64,000 bases of DNA, taken from NCBI RefSeq assembly GCF_001905845.1, contig NZ_LIVZ01000014.1, forward strand, positions 1-64,000. Direction: 5' to 3'. This DNA comes from Streptomyces sp. TSRI0107. Its GTDB lineage: Bacteria > Actinomycetota > Actinomycetes > Streptomycetales > Streptomycetaceae. Positions 11,003 to 19,805 of the stretch are shown here, in pieces. A model generated the notes under the pieces. That model was not told the origin of the DNA and did no database searches. It was given only the letters and a program-made list of their open reading frames with translations. The number at the start of each line of letters is the position of its first letter. The stretch's first letter is position 1. A program made the position numbers and the translations under genes.

Positions 11003-11962
11003 ATGGCGCAGCGAACCGTCCTCGTCGTCCTCTTCGACGACGTGCAGAGCCTCGACGTCACCGGGCCCGTGGAGGTCTTCACGGGCGCCGGGCTGCACAC
11101 ACCGGGGTCGTACGAGATCCGTACGGCCTCCCTGGACGGCGGCCCCGTGCGCACCTCCAGCGGACTGACCGTCGTACCCGACCGGGCCCTCGTCGATACC
11201 GCCGATCCGCACACCCTGGTGGTCCCCGGCGGGCGGGGCACCCGCGCGCCGGACCCGCGGCTGACCGCGTGGCTGCGCGAGCACGGGCCGCGCGCCGAGC
11301 GGCTGGTGTCGGTGTGCACGGGCGCGATTCTGCTGGCCGAGGCGGGGCTGCTGGACGGCCTGCGCGCCACCACCCATTGGGCGTACTGCGACAAGCTCGC
11401 CCGGGACCACCCGGCCGTCGAGGTGGACCCCGAGCCGATCTACGTGCGTGCCGGCCGTGTCGCCACCTCCGCCGGAGTCACCGCCGGCATCGATCTCGCG
11501 CTCGCGCTGGTCGAGGAGGACCTGGGCCGTGACGCCGCCCTCGCCGTCGCCCGGCACCTGGTGGTGTTCCTGCGCCGGCCGGGCAACCAGGCCCAGTTCA
11601 GCGCCCAGCTCGCCGCCCAGACGGCCCACCGGGAGCCGCTGCGGGACGTGCAGCAGTGGGTGACCGAGCACCCGGCCGCCGACCTCAGCGTGGACGCGCT
11701 CGCGGCCCGCGCCCGGCTGTCGCCCCGCCACTTCGCCCGCGCCTTCCGCGCGGAGACCGGCATGACCCCCGGCCGCTATGTCGACCGGGTCCGCCTGGAA
11801 CACGCCCGCCGGCTGCTGGAGGACACCGCGGACGGCGTCGAGGAGATCTCCCGCGCCAGCGGCTACGGCACCCCCGAGGCGATGCGCCGCGCCTTCATCC
11901 GCGCGCTGGGCGCGTCCCCGGCGGAGTACCGCCGCCGCTTCCGCCCGGCCCCCGCCCCCTGA
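11003..11962 (+). CDS. GlxA-type regulator (DJ-1/PfpI domain plus AraC HTH)
   Basis: Transcriptional regulator of 319 residues. Residues 1 to about 170 form a DJ-1/PfpI-like (class I glutamine amidotransferase) domain with the nucleophile-elbow motif VSVCTGAILLAEAG. A C-terminal AraC helix-turn-helix pair covers about residues 215-312 (LSVDALAARARLSPRHFARAF, then a second HTH around EEISRASGYGTPEAMRRAF). The open frame extends upstream, but homology-like sequence starts at this ATG; AGAATC 8 nt upstream suggests a leaderless or very short leader. It lies 76 nt upstream of a second DJ-1/PfpI gene, its likely partner or target. Confidence 0.88.
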   Translation: MAQRTVLVVLFDDVQSLDVTGPVEVFTGAGLHTPGSYEIRTASLDGGPVRTSSGLTVVPDRALVDTADPHTLVVPGGRGTRAPDPRLTAWLREHGPRAERLVSVCTGAILLAEAGLLDGLRATTHWAYCDKLARDHPAVEVDPEPIYVRAGRVATSAGVTAGIDLALALVEEDLGRDAALAVARHLVVFLRRPGNQAQFSAQLAAQTAHREPLRDVQQWVTEHPAADLSVDALAARARLSPRHFARAFRAETGMTPGRYVDRVRLEHARRLLEDTADGVEEISRASGYGTPEAMRRAFIRALGASPAEYRRRFRPAPAP

Positions 11963-12038
11963 GGCCCCATCCACTTCCTCGCCGCCCAACGAGGCCCGCC
12001 CACGACGACGCCGGGCCACGCCCACCGAAAGGACCCCG

Positions 12039-12674
12039 ATGCAGATCGCCATCGTCCTCTACGACCGCTTCACCGCCCTCGACGCCGTGGGACCGTACGA
12101 GACCCTCGGCCGCCTCCCCGACTCCGAGACCGTCTTCGTCGCCGAGCGGACCGGGCCCGTCCGCACCGACACCGGGAATCTCGCGCTGACCGCCGACAAG
12201 ACCCTCGCCGAGGTGCCGCACCCCGACATCGTGGTCGTCCCGGGCGGCCCCGGGCAGACGCAGCAGATGGAGAACCGGGCCCTGCTGGACTGGCTGCGCG
12301 CCGCCGACGCGACCAGCACCTGGACGACGTCCGTGTGCACCGGCTCCCTGCTGCTGGCCGCCGCGGGCCTCCTGGAGGGGCGCCGGGCCACCTCCCACTG
12401 GCTGGCCCTGGACTTCCTCGGGGGCTTCGGCGCCGAGTCCACCGGCGAGCGGGTCGTCTTCGACGGCAAGTACGTCACCGCCGCGGGCGTCTCCTCCGGC
12501 ATCGACATGGGCCTCGCCCTGCTGGGCCGCATCGCGGGCGACGAGCACGCCCAGGCCGTCCAGCTGCTGACCGAGTACGACCCGCAGCCGCCCTACGACG
12601 CCGGCGCCCCGCACAAGGCCCCCGCGCACCTCGTCGAGGAGTTCCGCGGCAAGAGCAGGTTCATCCTGACGTAG
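12039..12674 (+). CDS. DJ-1/PfpI family protein
   Basis: Stand-alone DJ-1/PfpI-fold protein of 211 residues, resembling the N-terminal domain of the preceding regulator. The putative nucleophile cysteine is in TSVCTGSLLLAAAGLL, about residue 100. Relatives include isonitrile hydratases and stress proteins; the substrate cannot be assigned. AAAGGA lies 5 nt before the ATG, which fixes the start. It is probably co-transcribed with the GlxA-like gene and overlaps the convergent enoyl-CoA hydratase gene by 14 bp. Confidence 0.82.
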   Translation: MQIAIVLYDRFTALDAVGPYETLGRLPDSETVFVAERTGPVRTDTGNLALTADKTLAEVPHPDIVVVPGGPGQTQQMENRALLDWLRAADATSTWTTSVCTGSLLLAAAGLLEGRRATSHWLALDFLGGFGAESTGERVVFDGKYVTAAGVSSGIDMGLALLGRIAGDEHAQAVQLLTEYDPQPPYDAGAPHKAPAHLVEEFRGKSRFILT

Positions 12675-13410
12675 TCCACGTGAAGCGCGGCGACCGGCGC
12701 TCCAGGAACGCGGCGACGCCCTCGGCGGTGTCGCCGCTCTCGCGGGCCCGCGCGGTCCAGTGGTCGTCGCGGTCGGTGCGTCCGTCGGCGAACTCCTTGG
12801 CCGCCGCCTGCGTCAGCTGCGAGCGGGAGGCGAGGATCCGGGTGAACTCGGCGACCCGCTTGGCCAGCTCCCCCTCCGGCAGCACCTCGTCCACCAGGCC
12901 GGTCCGCAGCGCCCGCTCCGCCTCGATCAGCTCGCCCGAGAAGAGGAGGTACTTCGCGGCGGCGGGGCCCACCAGCGACACCAGCCGCCGGGTGGAGGAC
13001 GCCGGGTAGACGATGCCGAGCTTCGCGGGCGTCACCCCGAACAGCGCGCCCTCCTCCGCGAACCGCAGGTCACAGGCCGCCGCGAGCTGGGACCCGCCGC
13101 CCACGCAGTGCCCGCGGATCGCCGCCAGCGTCGGCTTCGGGAACGCCGCCAGCGCCTCCTCGGCGGCCACGGCCAGCCCCTGGGCCTCCTCGGGCGAGCC
13201 CTGGAGGGTGGAGATGTCGGCGCCCGCGCAGAAGGTGCCGCCCTCGCCGGTCAGCACCAGCGCCCGTACCTCCGGGTCCGCGGCGAGCGTGTCGAGCAGC
13301 GGCGGCAGCGCCCGCCACATCGCGGCGGTCATGGCGTTGCGCTTGGCCGGGTGGTGGATGACGACGGTGGCGACCGAGTCGGCGACGTGGTGCAGCAGCT
13401 GGGGCTCCAT
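12661..13410 (-). CDS. Enoyl-CoA hydratase/isomerase family protein
   Basis: Crotonase-superfamily enzyme of 249 residues, acting on acyl-CoA substrates. Visible features are the oxyanion-hole segment GEGGTFCAGADI (about residues 55-66), the second glycine-rich segment RGHCVGGGSQLAAACDLRFA (about 98-117), and FGVTPAKLGI with downstream Pro/Ser in place of a clear second catalytic Glu, so isomerase or another crotonase activity is possible. TAGCAT (13418-13423, read on the minus strand) ends 7 nt before the ATG, indicating a leaderless mRNA. The open frame upstream of this ATG has no family similarity. Confidence 0.85.
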   Translation of the reverse strand: MEPQLLHHVADSVATVVIHHPAKRNAMTAAMWRALPPLLDTLAADPEVRALVLTGEGGTFCAGADISTLQGSPEEAQGLAVAAEEALAAFPKPTLAAIRGHCVGGGSQLAAACDLRFAEEGALFGVTPAKLGIVYPASSTRRLVSLVGPAAAKYLLFSGELIEAERALRTGLVDEVLPEGELAKRVAEFTRILASRSQLTQAAAKEFADGRTDRDDHWTARARESGDTAEGVAAFLERRSPRFTWTTSG

Positions 13411-13676
13411 GTGCCGGATGCTAGCCGCGCGGGGTGTGCGTGCGGTCGGCGAGGGGGTGGGGACCGGAGCGCGGGCGCCGACAAACCCGTACAACCCGAA
13501 TAGTTCGCAAAGTCGGCAGAGCCGGGACAGGAGCAGTCCCACAACTGACCGTGTCATACGCCAACGGTCAGAAACGCTCGATAAGTGCTGACTTGTGTTC
13601 AGCTCTTCGCGCCGACGAGCTGGTTGCCAACACTCGACGTGTGGTGACAATCGAGCGCGAGGGTGGCGACCGGACG

Positions 13677-14153
13677 ATGGCAGGCGGCGCAGAGGCACCC
13701 CTTGAGGCGAAGACGCCCGACCCCCTGCCGTACGAGGGCGTCTGGAGATTCACCGCCCCCGCCGTCGACGCGTCGGTGCCGCAGGCCCGGCACGCCGTGC
13801 GCGACCTGCTGATGCGCCAGGGCGTGCCGGTCTCGGACGACGTGGCCCAGGGGCTGCTGCTGATCGTCTCCGAGCTGGTCACGAACGCCGTCCGGCACGC
13901 GGCGCTGCTGTCGCCGATGCTCGCCGTCGAGGTGGCCGTCGGCGCCGAGTGGGTGCGGGTGTCCGTGGAGGACAACCACCCCTACCGCCCGACCGCCCTG
14001 GAGGCCGACCACGGGCAGACCGGCGGCCGCGGTCTCCTGCTGGTCCGGGAGATCACCCGCGAGGCGGGCGGAGTCTGCGACGTCGAGCACACCACGACCG
14101 GCGGCAAGGTCATCTGGGCCGCCCTGCCCCTCACTCTCACGCGGCCCGCCTGA
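13677..14153 (+). CDS. RsbW-like ATP-binding regulatory protein
   Basis: Small GHKL/HATPase_c protein like the anti-sigma-factor serine kinases abundant in Streptomyces. The N-box is SELVTNAVRHA and the ATP-lid region GQTGGRGLLLVREI. The conserved coding region begins about at PLPYEGVWRF. The start is uncertain: I use the ATG at 13677 (158 residues), but GTG at 13642 or the open frame further upstream could extend it. No sigma factor or anti-anti-sigma partner lies nearby, so the target is unknown. Confidence 0.72.
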   Translation: MAGGAEAPLEAKTPDPLPYEGVWRFTAPAVDASVPQARHAVRDLLMRQGVPVSDDVAQGLLLIVSELVTNAVRHAALLSPMLAVEVAVGAEWVRVSVEDNHPYRPTALEADHGQTGGRGLLLVREITREAGGVCDVEHTTTGGKVIWAALPLTLTRPA

Positions 14154-14273
14154 ACGTTCCGGCGCGGCCACCCCGCTCCGGGGCCCACCGCGCCGGCCAC
14201 CCGGCCCCCCGGCCATTCGGCCGTCCGGGCTCCCTGCGGCCCCGCGCCCCGAAGGTCACCGAGCCACAGGCGG

Positions 14274-14425
14274 CCCCGCTCGTCTCACCGGTCCCTGTAC
14301 GGGCCCGTCGTCTCACCGGTCCCTGTACGGCCCCGCTCGTCTCACCGGTCCCTGTACGGGCCCGTCGTCTCGCCGATCCACGGACGGGCCCGTCGTCTCA
14401 CCAGTCCGCGGACGGACCCGTCAGT
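14274..14425. repeat. Tandem repeat of about 28 bp running into the 3' end of idi
   Basis: About five copies of a 27-29 bp unit with core GTCTCACCGGTCCCTGTACG. The three left copies (14274-14360) are almost identical and alternate between CCCGCTC and CCCGTC junctions. The two right copies are diverged, and the last lies over the final codons and stop codon of idi. Read on the minus strand, each unit contains the GGTGAGACG sequence that includes the idi stop, so the array looks like serial duplication of the gene's 3' end. Confidence 0.7.
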
Positions 14426-14991
14426 TCACTGATCGCGGGGCGGGCGGCGTCCAGGACCGTCATGAACCAGGCCGAGAACGGGCCCTCGGCGTGCCGCTCC
14501 GCCAGCTCGGCGGCGGTCACGAAGGCGGTCGCGCCGACCTCCTCCGGGTCCGGGGCGAGCGGCGACTGCACCAGGCCCACGAAGAGATGGTTGTACTCCT
14601 GCTCCACCAGCCCCGACGCCGGGTCCGGGTGGTTGTAGCGGACCGTGCCCGCCTCCGCGAGCAGCGACGGGGACACCCCCAGCTCCTCGTACGTCCGCCG
14701 GGCCGCCGCGGCGAACGGCGCCTCGCCGGGGTACGGGTGTCCGCAGCAGGTGTTCGACCACACGCCGGGGGAGTGGTACTTGCCGAGCGCCCGCTGCTGG
14801 AGCAGCAGCCGCCCCTGCTCGTCGAAGAGGAACACCGAGAACGCGCGGTGCAGCTGCCCGGGCGGCTGATGGGCGGACAGCTTCTCCGCGGTGCCGATCG
14901 TGACGCCGTTCTCGTCGACCAGTTCCAGCAAGATCGCGTCCGCGGTGCCGTCCGACGCGCTGTGCGTCGCGGTGGCAGGTGTGATCGGCAT
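14398..14991 (-). CDS. idi: Isopentenyl-diphosphate delta-isomerase, type 1
   Basis: Interconverts isopentenyl and dimethylallyl diphosphate, supplying both C5 precursors for isoprenoids such as the hopanoids encoded from 25.3 kb. It is a Nudix-fold enzyme of 197 residues, with the catalytic cysteine in SNTCCGHPYPGE, Nudix-like RRTYEELG, and the metal-binding Glu region VEQEYNHLFVG. I chose the ATG at 14991 because GAAGG lies 6 nt upstream; an ATG two codons earlier overlaps that site. Its last codons are part of a tandem repeat. The type 1 assignment is firm; type 2 is an unrelated flavoenzyme. Confidence 0.93.
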   Translation of the reverse strand: MPITPATATHSASDGTADAILLELVDENGVTIGTAEKLSAHQPPGQLHRAFSVFLFDEQGRLLLQQRALGKYHSPGVWSNTCCGHPYPGEAPFAAAARRTYEELGVSPSLLAEAGTVRYNHPDPASGLVEQEYNHLFVGLVQSPLAPDPEEVGATAFVTAAELAERHAEGPFSAWFMTVLDAARPAISELTGPSADW

Positions 14992-15232
14992 ACCCATCCT
15001 TCGCTTCGTTCCTCGTGCCCAGTCTGCCGTACGAATCCGGCACTCCCGGCACTTCCCGGCACGACCCGCATGTCCCGCGCGGGACGTGTGCGGCTGCCGC
15101 CACCGTTCGGACACCGGGAGGGGCCCGGGAGGTGATCGTGCCCCTGGCGGAGGACGGGGAACCGTTCGGACTGGCGTACGACGCCGTCACGTCACCCCGC
15201 CCGGGTTCACCGTGCTCGGGCCCGCCGGCGCC
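14992..15232. other. Gap with a possible degraded coding remnant
   Basis: Intergenic DNA between idi and the cation exporter gene. On the plus strand, from a GTG at 15132 with GGGAG upstream, a short frame reads VIVPLAEDGEPFGLAYDAV with good codon bias, but apparently continues in another frame (PPGFTVLGPAGASVA) and then runs into the 3' end of the exporter gene. This may be a frameshifted remnant or chance. I see no RNA gene. Confidence 0.25.
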
Positions 15233-16171
15233 TCAGTGGCACAGCCGTGCCTCATGTTCCGCGTGACCGCTCGGCTCCAGCTGGAACGTGCAGTGCTCGA
15301 CGTCGAAGTGATGGCCGAGACAGCCCTGCAACTCGTGCAGCATCTTCTCGTGGCCGATCGCGCTCAGTACGTCGGAGCGGACGACGACGTGCGCGGACAG
15401 CACCGGCATCCCCGAGGTGATCGTCCAGGCGTGCAGGTCGTGCACGTCCTCCACCCCGTCCAGCGCCAGTATGTGGGCCCGCACCTCGGCCATGTCGACG
15501 TCCTTCGGGGCCGACTCCAGCAGCACGTCCAGCGTCTCGCGCAGCAGCTTCCAGGTGCGGGGCGCGATCATCAGGGCGATGACGAGCGAGGCGATCGGGT
15601 CGGCGGCCTGCCAGCCGGTGGTGAGGATCACCGCCGCCGCCACCAGCACCGCGACCGAGCCCAGCGCGTCCGCCGCCACCTCCAGGAACGCGCCGCGCAC
15701 GTTCAGGCTCTCCCGCTGCCCCCGCATCAGCAGGGTGAGGGAGATCATGTTCGCGACCAGGCCGATCCCGCCGAAGACGAGGGTCACGCCGCCCTCCGTG
15801 TCGGCCGGGGTGACGAACCGCTGGACCGCCTCGTACAGCACGTATCCGCCGACCCCGAACAGCAGCAGACAGTTGGCGAGCGCCGCGAGGATCTCGGCGC
15901 GGGCGTAGCCGAAGGTGCGGTTCTGGGTCGGGGGCAGGTTCGCGAAGTGGATGGCGAGCAGGGCCATGCCGAGGCCCAGCGCGTCCGTCGCCATGTGGGC
16001 GGCGTCGGCGATCAGCGCGAGCGAGTCCGCGAGCAGGCCGCCGACGACCTCCACCACCATCACGGTGAGGGTGATCGCCAGCGCGATCCGCAGCCGGCCG
16101 CGGTACGCCGCCGCGGCCGTGCCCGTGACCGGTGCGCCGTGCGCGTGTCCGTGGTCGTGCCCAGCCCCCAT
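15233..16171 (-). CDS. CDF family divalent-metal (zinc-type) exporter
   Basis: Cation diffusion facilitator of 312 residues, in the ZitB/CzcD group, exporting Zn2+ or similar ions against protons. The N-terminus is His-rich (HDHGHAHG); about six membrane helices follow. The tetrahedral metal site is formed by IADAAHMATDA (helix 2) and VAADALGSVAV (helix 5). The C-terminal cytoplasmic domain (from about residue 200) has HDLHAWTI, matching family metal-binding sites. The start is the ATG at 16171, which has AGGAGG 9-10 nt upstream; the frame remains open for 11 codons further. No metalloregulator is adjacent. Confidence 0.9.
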   Translation of the reverse strand: MGAGHDHGHAHGAPVTGTAAAAYRGRLRIALAITLTVMVVEVVGGLLADSLALIADAAHMATDALGLGMALLAIHFANLPPTQNRTFGYARAEILAALANCLLLFGVGGYVLYEAVQRFVTPADTEGGVTLVFGGIGLVANMISLTLLMRGQRESLNVRGAFLEVAADALGSVAVLVAAAVILTTGWQAADPIASLVIALMIAPRTWKLLRETLDVLLESAPKDVDMAEVRAHILALDGVEDVHDLHAWTITSGMPVLSAHVVVRSDVLSAIGHEKMLHELQGCLGHHFDVEHCTFQLEPSGHAEHEARLCH

Positions 16172-16260
16172 GAAAGCCGCCCTCCTGCGATCGGTCCGGA
16201 TCACAGTGAACTACGGGTGGGGGGTATCCGGCAACGCGGCACTGAACACCGTTGTCATAT

Positions 16261-16295
16261 GCTCTGACCTGCGGAAACGATCCCCAGGTCAGAGC
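16261..16295 (-). terminator. 10-bp perfect inverted repeat after galE
   Basis: GCTCTGACCT (16261-16270) and AGGTCAGAGC (16286-16295) are perfect complements with a 15-nt spacer. It lies 11 bp after the galE stop and upstream of the cation exporter gene on the same strand. There is no U tract, and the loop is large for a terminator, so an operator for the exporter gene is an alternative. Confidence 0.5.
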
Positions 16296-16305
16296 GTTGC
16301 GGCAG

Positions 16306-17277
16306 TCAGCGGCCGTGATGCAGCAGCCAGCCCCGCCATGCCGACTCGACCATCTCGCGTACCCCTCTGCGGGCGGTCCACCCCAGTTCCGCGGCGGCCC
16401 GCCCGGCGGAGGCGACGGCGCGCGGGGCGTCGCCGGGGCGGCGCGGCTCGACGACGGCCGGACGGGTGTCCCCGGTCACCTCCCCGATCAGCGTGACCAG
16501 TTCCCGTACGGAGACGCCCTCGCCCCGGCCGATGTTCACGGTCAGATCGCCCGCGGCGTCCTGGGCGGACAGCCGGCGGGCCGCCGCGAGGTGGGCCTCG
16601 GCGAGGTCGGCGACATGGATGTAGTCGCGCACACAGGTGCCGTCCGGGGTCGGATAGTCGTCGCCGAAGATCCGCGGCGCCTCGTCGCGGGTGAGCCGGT
16701 CGAAGACCATCGGCACGATGTTGAAGACACCGGTGTCGGCCAGCTCGGGGGCGGCCGCCCCGGCGACGTTGAAGTACCGCAGGCAGACGGTCGCGATGCC
16801 GTGCGCCCGGCCCGCGGCCCGCACCAGCCACTCACCGGCCAGCTTGGTCTCGCCGTACGGGTTCACCGGCGCGCAGGGCGTGTCCTCCGTGATGAGGTCC
16901 ACATCCGGGTTGCCGTAGACGGCCGCCGACGAGGAGAACACGAACCGCCGGATCCCGGCCCCGGCGACCGCCTCCAGCAGCGTCGCCAGCCCGCCCACGT
17001 TCTCCTGGTAGTACCGGGTGGGCTGCGCCACGGACTCGGCGACCTGCTTGCGCGCGGCGAGATGCACCACACCGGTCACCCCGTGCTCGGCGAAGACCCG
17101 CTTCAGCAGGTCCGCGTCCGTCGCCGACCCCCGCACCAGCGGCACGCCGGCCGGCAGCCGCGCGGGCACTCCCGCCGACAGATCGTCCAGCGCGACGACC
17201 CGCTCCCCGGCCTCGGCCATCGACCGCGCCACATGTGCCCCGATGTATCCGGCACCGCCGGTGATCAGCCATGTCAT
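16306..17277 (-). CDS. galE: UDP-glucose 4-epimerase
   Basis: NAD-dependent interconversion of UDP-glucose and UDP-galactose, in galactose metabolism and wall-sugar supply. Extended short-chain dehydrogenase fold, 323 residues: GGAGYIG at residues 7-13, SSSAAVYG with the catalytic Ser near residue 119, the YGETK active-site Tyr-Lys pair, and YFNVAGA. The longer open frame upstream is repeat-derived and non-coding. On the minus strand TAGGGT (17286-17291) lies 8 nt before the ATG, so it is probably leaderless. Related 4-epimerases such as those acting on UDP-GlcNAc cannot be excluded. Confidence 0.88.
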   Translation of the reverse strand: MTWLITGGAGYIGAHVARSMAEAGERVVALDDLSAGVPARLPAGVPLVRGSATDADLLKRVFAEHGVTGVVHLAARKQVAESVAQPTRYYQENVGGLATLLEAVAGAGIRRFVFSSSAAVYGNPDVDLITEDTPCAPVNPYGETKLAGEWLVRAAGRAHGIATVCLRYFNVAGAAAPELADTGVFNIVPMVFDRLTRDEAPRIFGDDYPTPDGTCVRDYIHVADLAEAHLAAARRLSAQDAAGDLTVNIGRGEGVSVRELVTLIGEVTGDTRPAVVEPRRPGDAPRAVASAGRAAAELGWTARRGVREMVESAWRGWLLHHGR

Positions 17278-17296
17278 GGTCGCCCACCCTAAGCCC

Positions 17297-17640
17297 GGCG
17301 CCTGCCGCGGGCCGAGTCCGGGCCCTGCCGCCGGCCGAGCCCGGCCCGTGCTGTCGACCGGGTCCGGTGCCTGCTGCTGACCGGGCTCGGCCCCTGCCAC
17401 AGAGCAAGTCCGGTGCCCGCCACCGACCGGGCTTGGCCCCTGCTGCCGCCCGAGTCCGGCGTCCGCCGCCGACCGAATCCGGCCCCTGCCGCGACCGAGC
17501 CCGGCCCCCGCTGCACACCGGCCCCTGGCCCTGCCGCTGACCAAGCCCGACGCCCGCCGCTGACCGGGTCCGGCCCCTGCCGCAGAGCAAGTCCGGTGCC
17601 CGCCACCGACCGGCCCCTGGCTCCGCCGCGCACCGACCCC
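17297..17640. repeat. Degenerate 23-bp tandem array, about 14 copies, upstream of galE
   Basis: Eight consecutive units of exactly 23 bp run from 17297 to 17480, with consensus close to GGCCCCTGCCGCCGACCGAG plus TCC. Truncated and full units continue to about 17640. The block at 17389-17428 recurs almost exactly near 17572-17611, showing segmental duplication inside the array. Because 23 is not a multiple of 3, the long frames here encode no consistent repeat peptide, and I regard the array as non-coding. Confidence 0.7.
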
Positions 17641-17990
17641 CGGCGTCGCCGCACCCCCCGCGCCGCTGCCACCCCGGCTCCGCCGCCACCCCCTCCACCA
17701 CGCTCAGAAACCCCACCCTCACCCCACAGCAACCGCCGTATGTCACGATTGTCCGCGTTGTTAGCGGGATTTTGTCCCGCGCCCCCCGCACCCCCCATGA
17801 TGATCACGGCGGAGTGGCTTGCAGTATGGGGCGTCCGGGCCGTGAACGGGCGGTGAACACGGGCCTCCGATCATCCGATAGCCTCTGCCGACATGCCGCC
17901 CGCATGGCGCAGCCGATGGTGCAGCCAAGGGGCGCCCCCACATGTTCAGGCCCGGCGCCCCGCGCGTCGGCACGCTAGGAGTGAGTTCGG
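17641..17990. other. Intergenic region before the CDP-alcohol/ABC exporter cluster
   Basis: No gene is supported here. A small hairpin, GCGGGA (17764-17769) and TCCCGC (17775-17780) with a T-rich loop, sits in an unusually A/T-rich patch. TAGCCT at 17879-17884 is a possible -10 for the downstream cluster, which would then have a leader of about 100 nt. GGAG near 17979 is the likely ribosome-binding site for the first gene. Confidence 0.4.
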
Positions 17991-19805
17991 TTGTCGACCG
18001 CCATCCTCACCGGTCAGCCGGTCCCCGGATCGTCGATCGAGGGCGATCTGCGGTCCCTCGGCTTCGAGGTGCGCACCGCCGCCGACACCGCCGACGCCGA
18101 GACGCTGCTGGCCCAGGTGCCCGGCGACCAGCGCGTCGCGGTCGTCGACGCTCGTTTCGTCGGCCATCTGCACGCCCTGCGCCTCGGCCTGACCGACCCC
18201 CGCTTCCCGCTGGCGGCCGTCCCCGGCGCCGTCACCGCCCAGCCGGCCGGCCGGCAGGCCCTGACCCGGGCGATGGCCCGCGAGAACTCCGCCGGCGGCG
18301 GCACCGGCGGCACCGTCGTCGTCGACAGCCTCGCCGACCGCGTGGTCACCGCCCTCGACGCCGACGGCGCCGACGTGCACCGCCCCGAGCTGGGCAGCCT
18401 GGTCGCCACCGTCCCCGGCGACCCGCAGGCCCGCAACGAGGCCCGTCAGGCCGTGGCCTCCGTCGACGACGAGGCGATCCGCCTGAAGTCGGCCGTGAAG
18501 TCCCGCGACGGGTTCTTCACCACCTTCTTCATCAGCCCGTACTCCCGCTACATCGCCCGCTGGTGCGCCCGCCGCGGCCTCACCCCGAACCAGGTCACCA
18601 CGGCCTCCCTGATCACCGCGCTGATCGCGGCGGCCTGCGCGGCCACCGGCACCCGCGGCGGTTTCGTCGCGGCCGGCGTCCTGCTGATCGCCTCCTTCGT
18701 GCTGGACTGCACCGACGGCCAGCTCGCCCGCTACTCGCTGCAGTACTCCACCCTCGGCGCCTGGCTCGACGCCACCTTCGACCGCGCCAAGGAGTACGCC
18801 TACTACGCGGGCCTCGCCCTCGGCGCCGCCCGCGGCGGCGACGACGTCTGGGCTCTCGCCCTCGGCGCGATGATCCTCCAGACCTGCCGGCACGTCGTGG
18901 ACTTCTCCTTCAACGAGGCCAACCACGACGCCACCGCCAACACCAGCCCCACCGCCGCCCTCTCCGACAAGCTCGACAGCGTCGGCTGGACGGTCTGGGT
19001 GCGCCGCATGATCGTCCTGCCGATCGGCGAGCGCTGGGCGATGATCGCAGTCCTCACGGCCGTCACCACCCCCCGCATCACCTTCTACGCGCTGCTCGTC
19101 GGCTGCGCCTTCGCTGCCTCCTACACCACGGCGGGCCGCGTCCTGCGCTCCCTGACCCGCAAGGCCCGGCGCACCGACCGGGCCGCGGCGGCGCTCGCCG
19201 ACCTCGCCGACTCCGGCGCCCTCGCGCAGGGCGTCGCGAAGGCCTCGCGGAAGCCCGCCCGCCGCCTGCCCGGCTTCGCCGTCCCGGCGATCGCCCTGCT
19301 CGGCGGAGCCGCCGTCGTCGCCACCGCCCTGTTCACCGAGTTCGGCAGCCCGTGGCCGGTCGTCGCCGCCGCCGGCTACGCCCTGACCTCGGGCCTCGCC
19401 GTCGCCCGCCCCCTCAAGGGCGCCCTCGACTGGCTCGTCCCGCCGTTCTTCCGCGCCGCCGAGTACTGCACCGTCCTCGCGCTCGCGGCCGGCGCGGGGG
19501 TGAACGGAGTGCTTCCGGCGGCTTTCGGGCTGGTGGCGGCCGTCGCCTACCATCACTACGACACGGTGTACCGCATCCGCGGCAACGCCGGTGCGCCCCC
19601 GGTCTGGCTCACCCGGACCATCGGGGGGCACGAGGGACGCACGCTGCTCGTCACCGTCCTGGCCGCGCTGCTCACCGCCGCGCAGTTCAAGGTCGCGCTC
19701 ACGGCCCTCGCCGTGGCCGTCGCCCTGCTGGTGCTCGTCGAGAGCATCCGCTTCTGGGTGTCCGCAGGGGCGCCCGCCGTACACGACGAAGGAGAACCCG
19801 CATGA
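17991..19805 (+). CDS. Large CDP-alcohol phosphotransferase family membrane protein
   Basis: Integral membrane enzyme expected to transfer a phosphoalcohol from a CDP-alcohol to a lipid or glycan acceptor. The family signature D-x2-DG-x2-AR-x8-G-x3-D-x3-D is intact, starting at DCTDGQLAR near residue 239. The first 170 residues are soluble and not recognisable; several hydrophobic segments surround and follow the motif. At 604 residues it is much larger than usual phosphatidyltransferases (about 200). The start is TTG with GGAG about 9 nt upstream. It overlaps the next gene by 4 nt (ATGA) and opens a seven-gene cluster; substrate unknown. Confidence 0.82.
   Translation: MSTAILTGQPVPGSSIEGDLRSLGFEVRTAADTADAETLLAQVPGDQRVAVVDARFVGHLHALRLGLTDPRFPLAAVPGAVTAQPAGRQALTRAMARENSAGGGTGGTVVVDSLADRVVTALDADGADVHRPELGSLVATVPGDPQARNEARQAVASVDDEAIRLKSAVKSRDGFFTTFFISPYSRYIARWCARRGLTPNQVTTASLITALIAAACAATGTRGGFVAAGVLLIASFVLDCTDGQLARYSLQYSTLGAWLDATFDRAKEYAYYAGLALGAARGGDDVWALALGAMILQTCRHVVDFSFNEANHDATANTSPTAALSDKLDSVGWTVWVRRMIVLPIGERWAMIAVLTAVTTPRITFYALLVGCAFAASYTTAGRVLRSLTRKARRTDRAAAALADLADSGALAQGVAKASRKPARRLPGFAVPAIALLGGAAVVATALFTEFGSPWPVVAAAGYALTSGLAVARPLKGALDWLVPPFFRAAEYCTVLALAAGAGVNGVLPAAFGLVAAVAYHHYDTVYRIRGNAGAPPVWLTRTIGGHEGRTLLVTVLAALLTAAQFKVALTALAVAVALLVLVESIRFWVSAGAPAVHDEGEPA

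Noticed and set aside
13434..13676. Upstream extension of the RsbW-like gene
   Set aside because: The extension is irregular in composition and lies over the promoter region; GTG at 13642 remains possible but an 81-codon extension is unlikely.
17297..17640. CRISPR array
   Set aside because: Units are directly adjacent and degenerate with no unique spacers, and no cas genes are near. The same holds for the arrays at 14274, 1748 and 47119.
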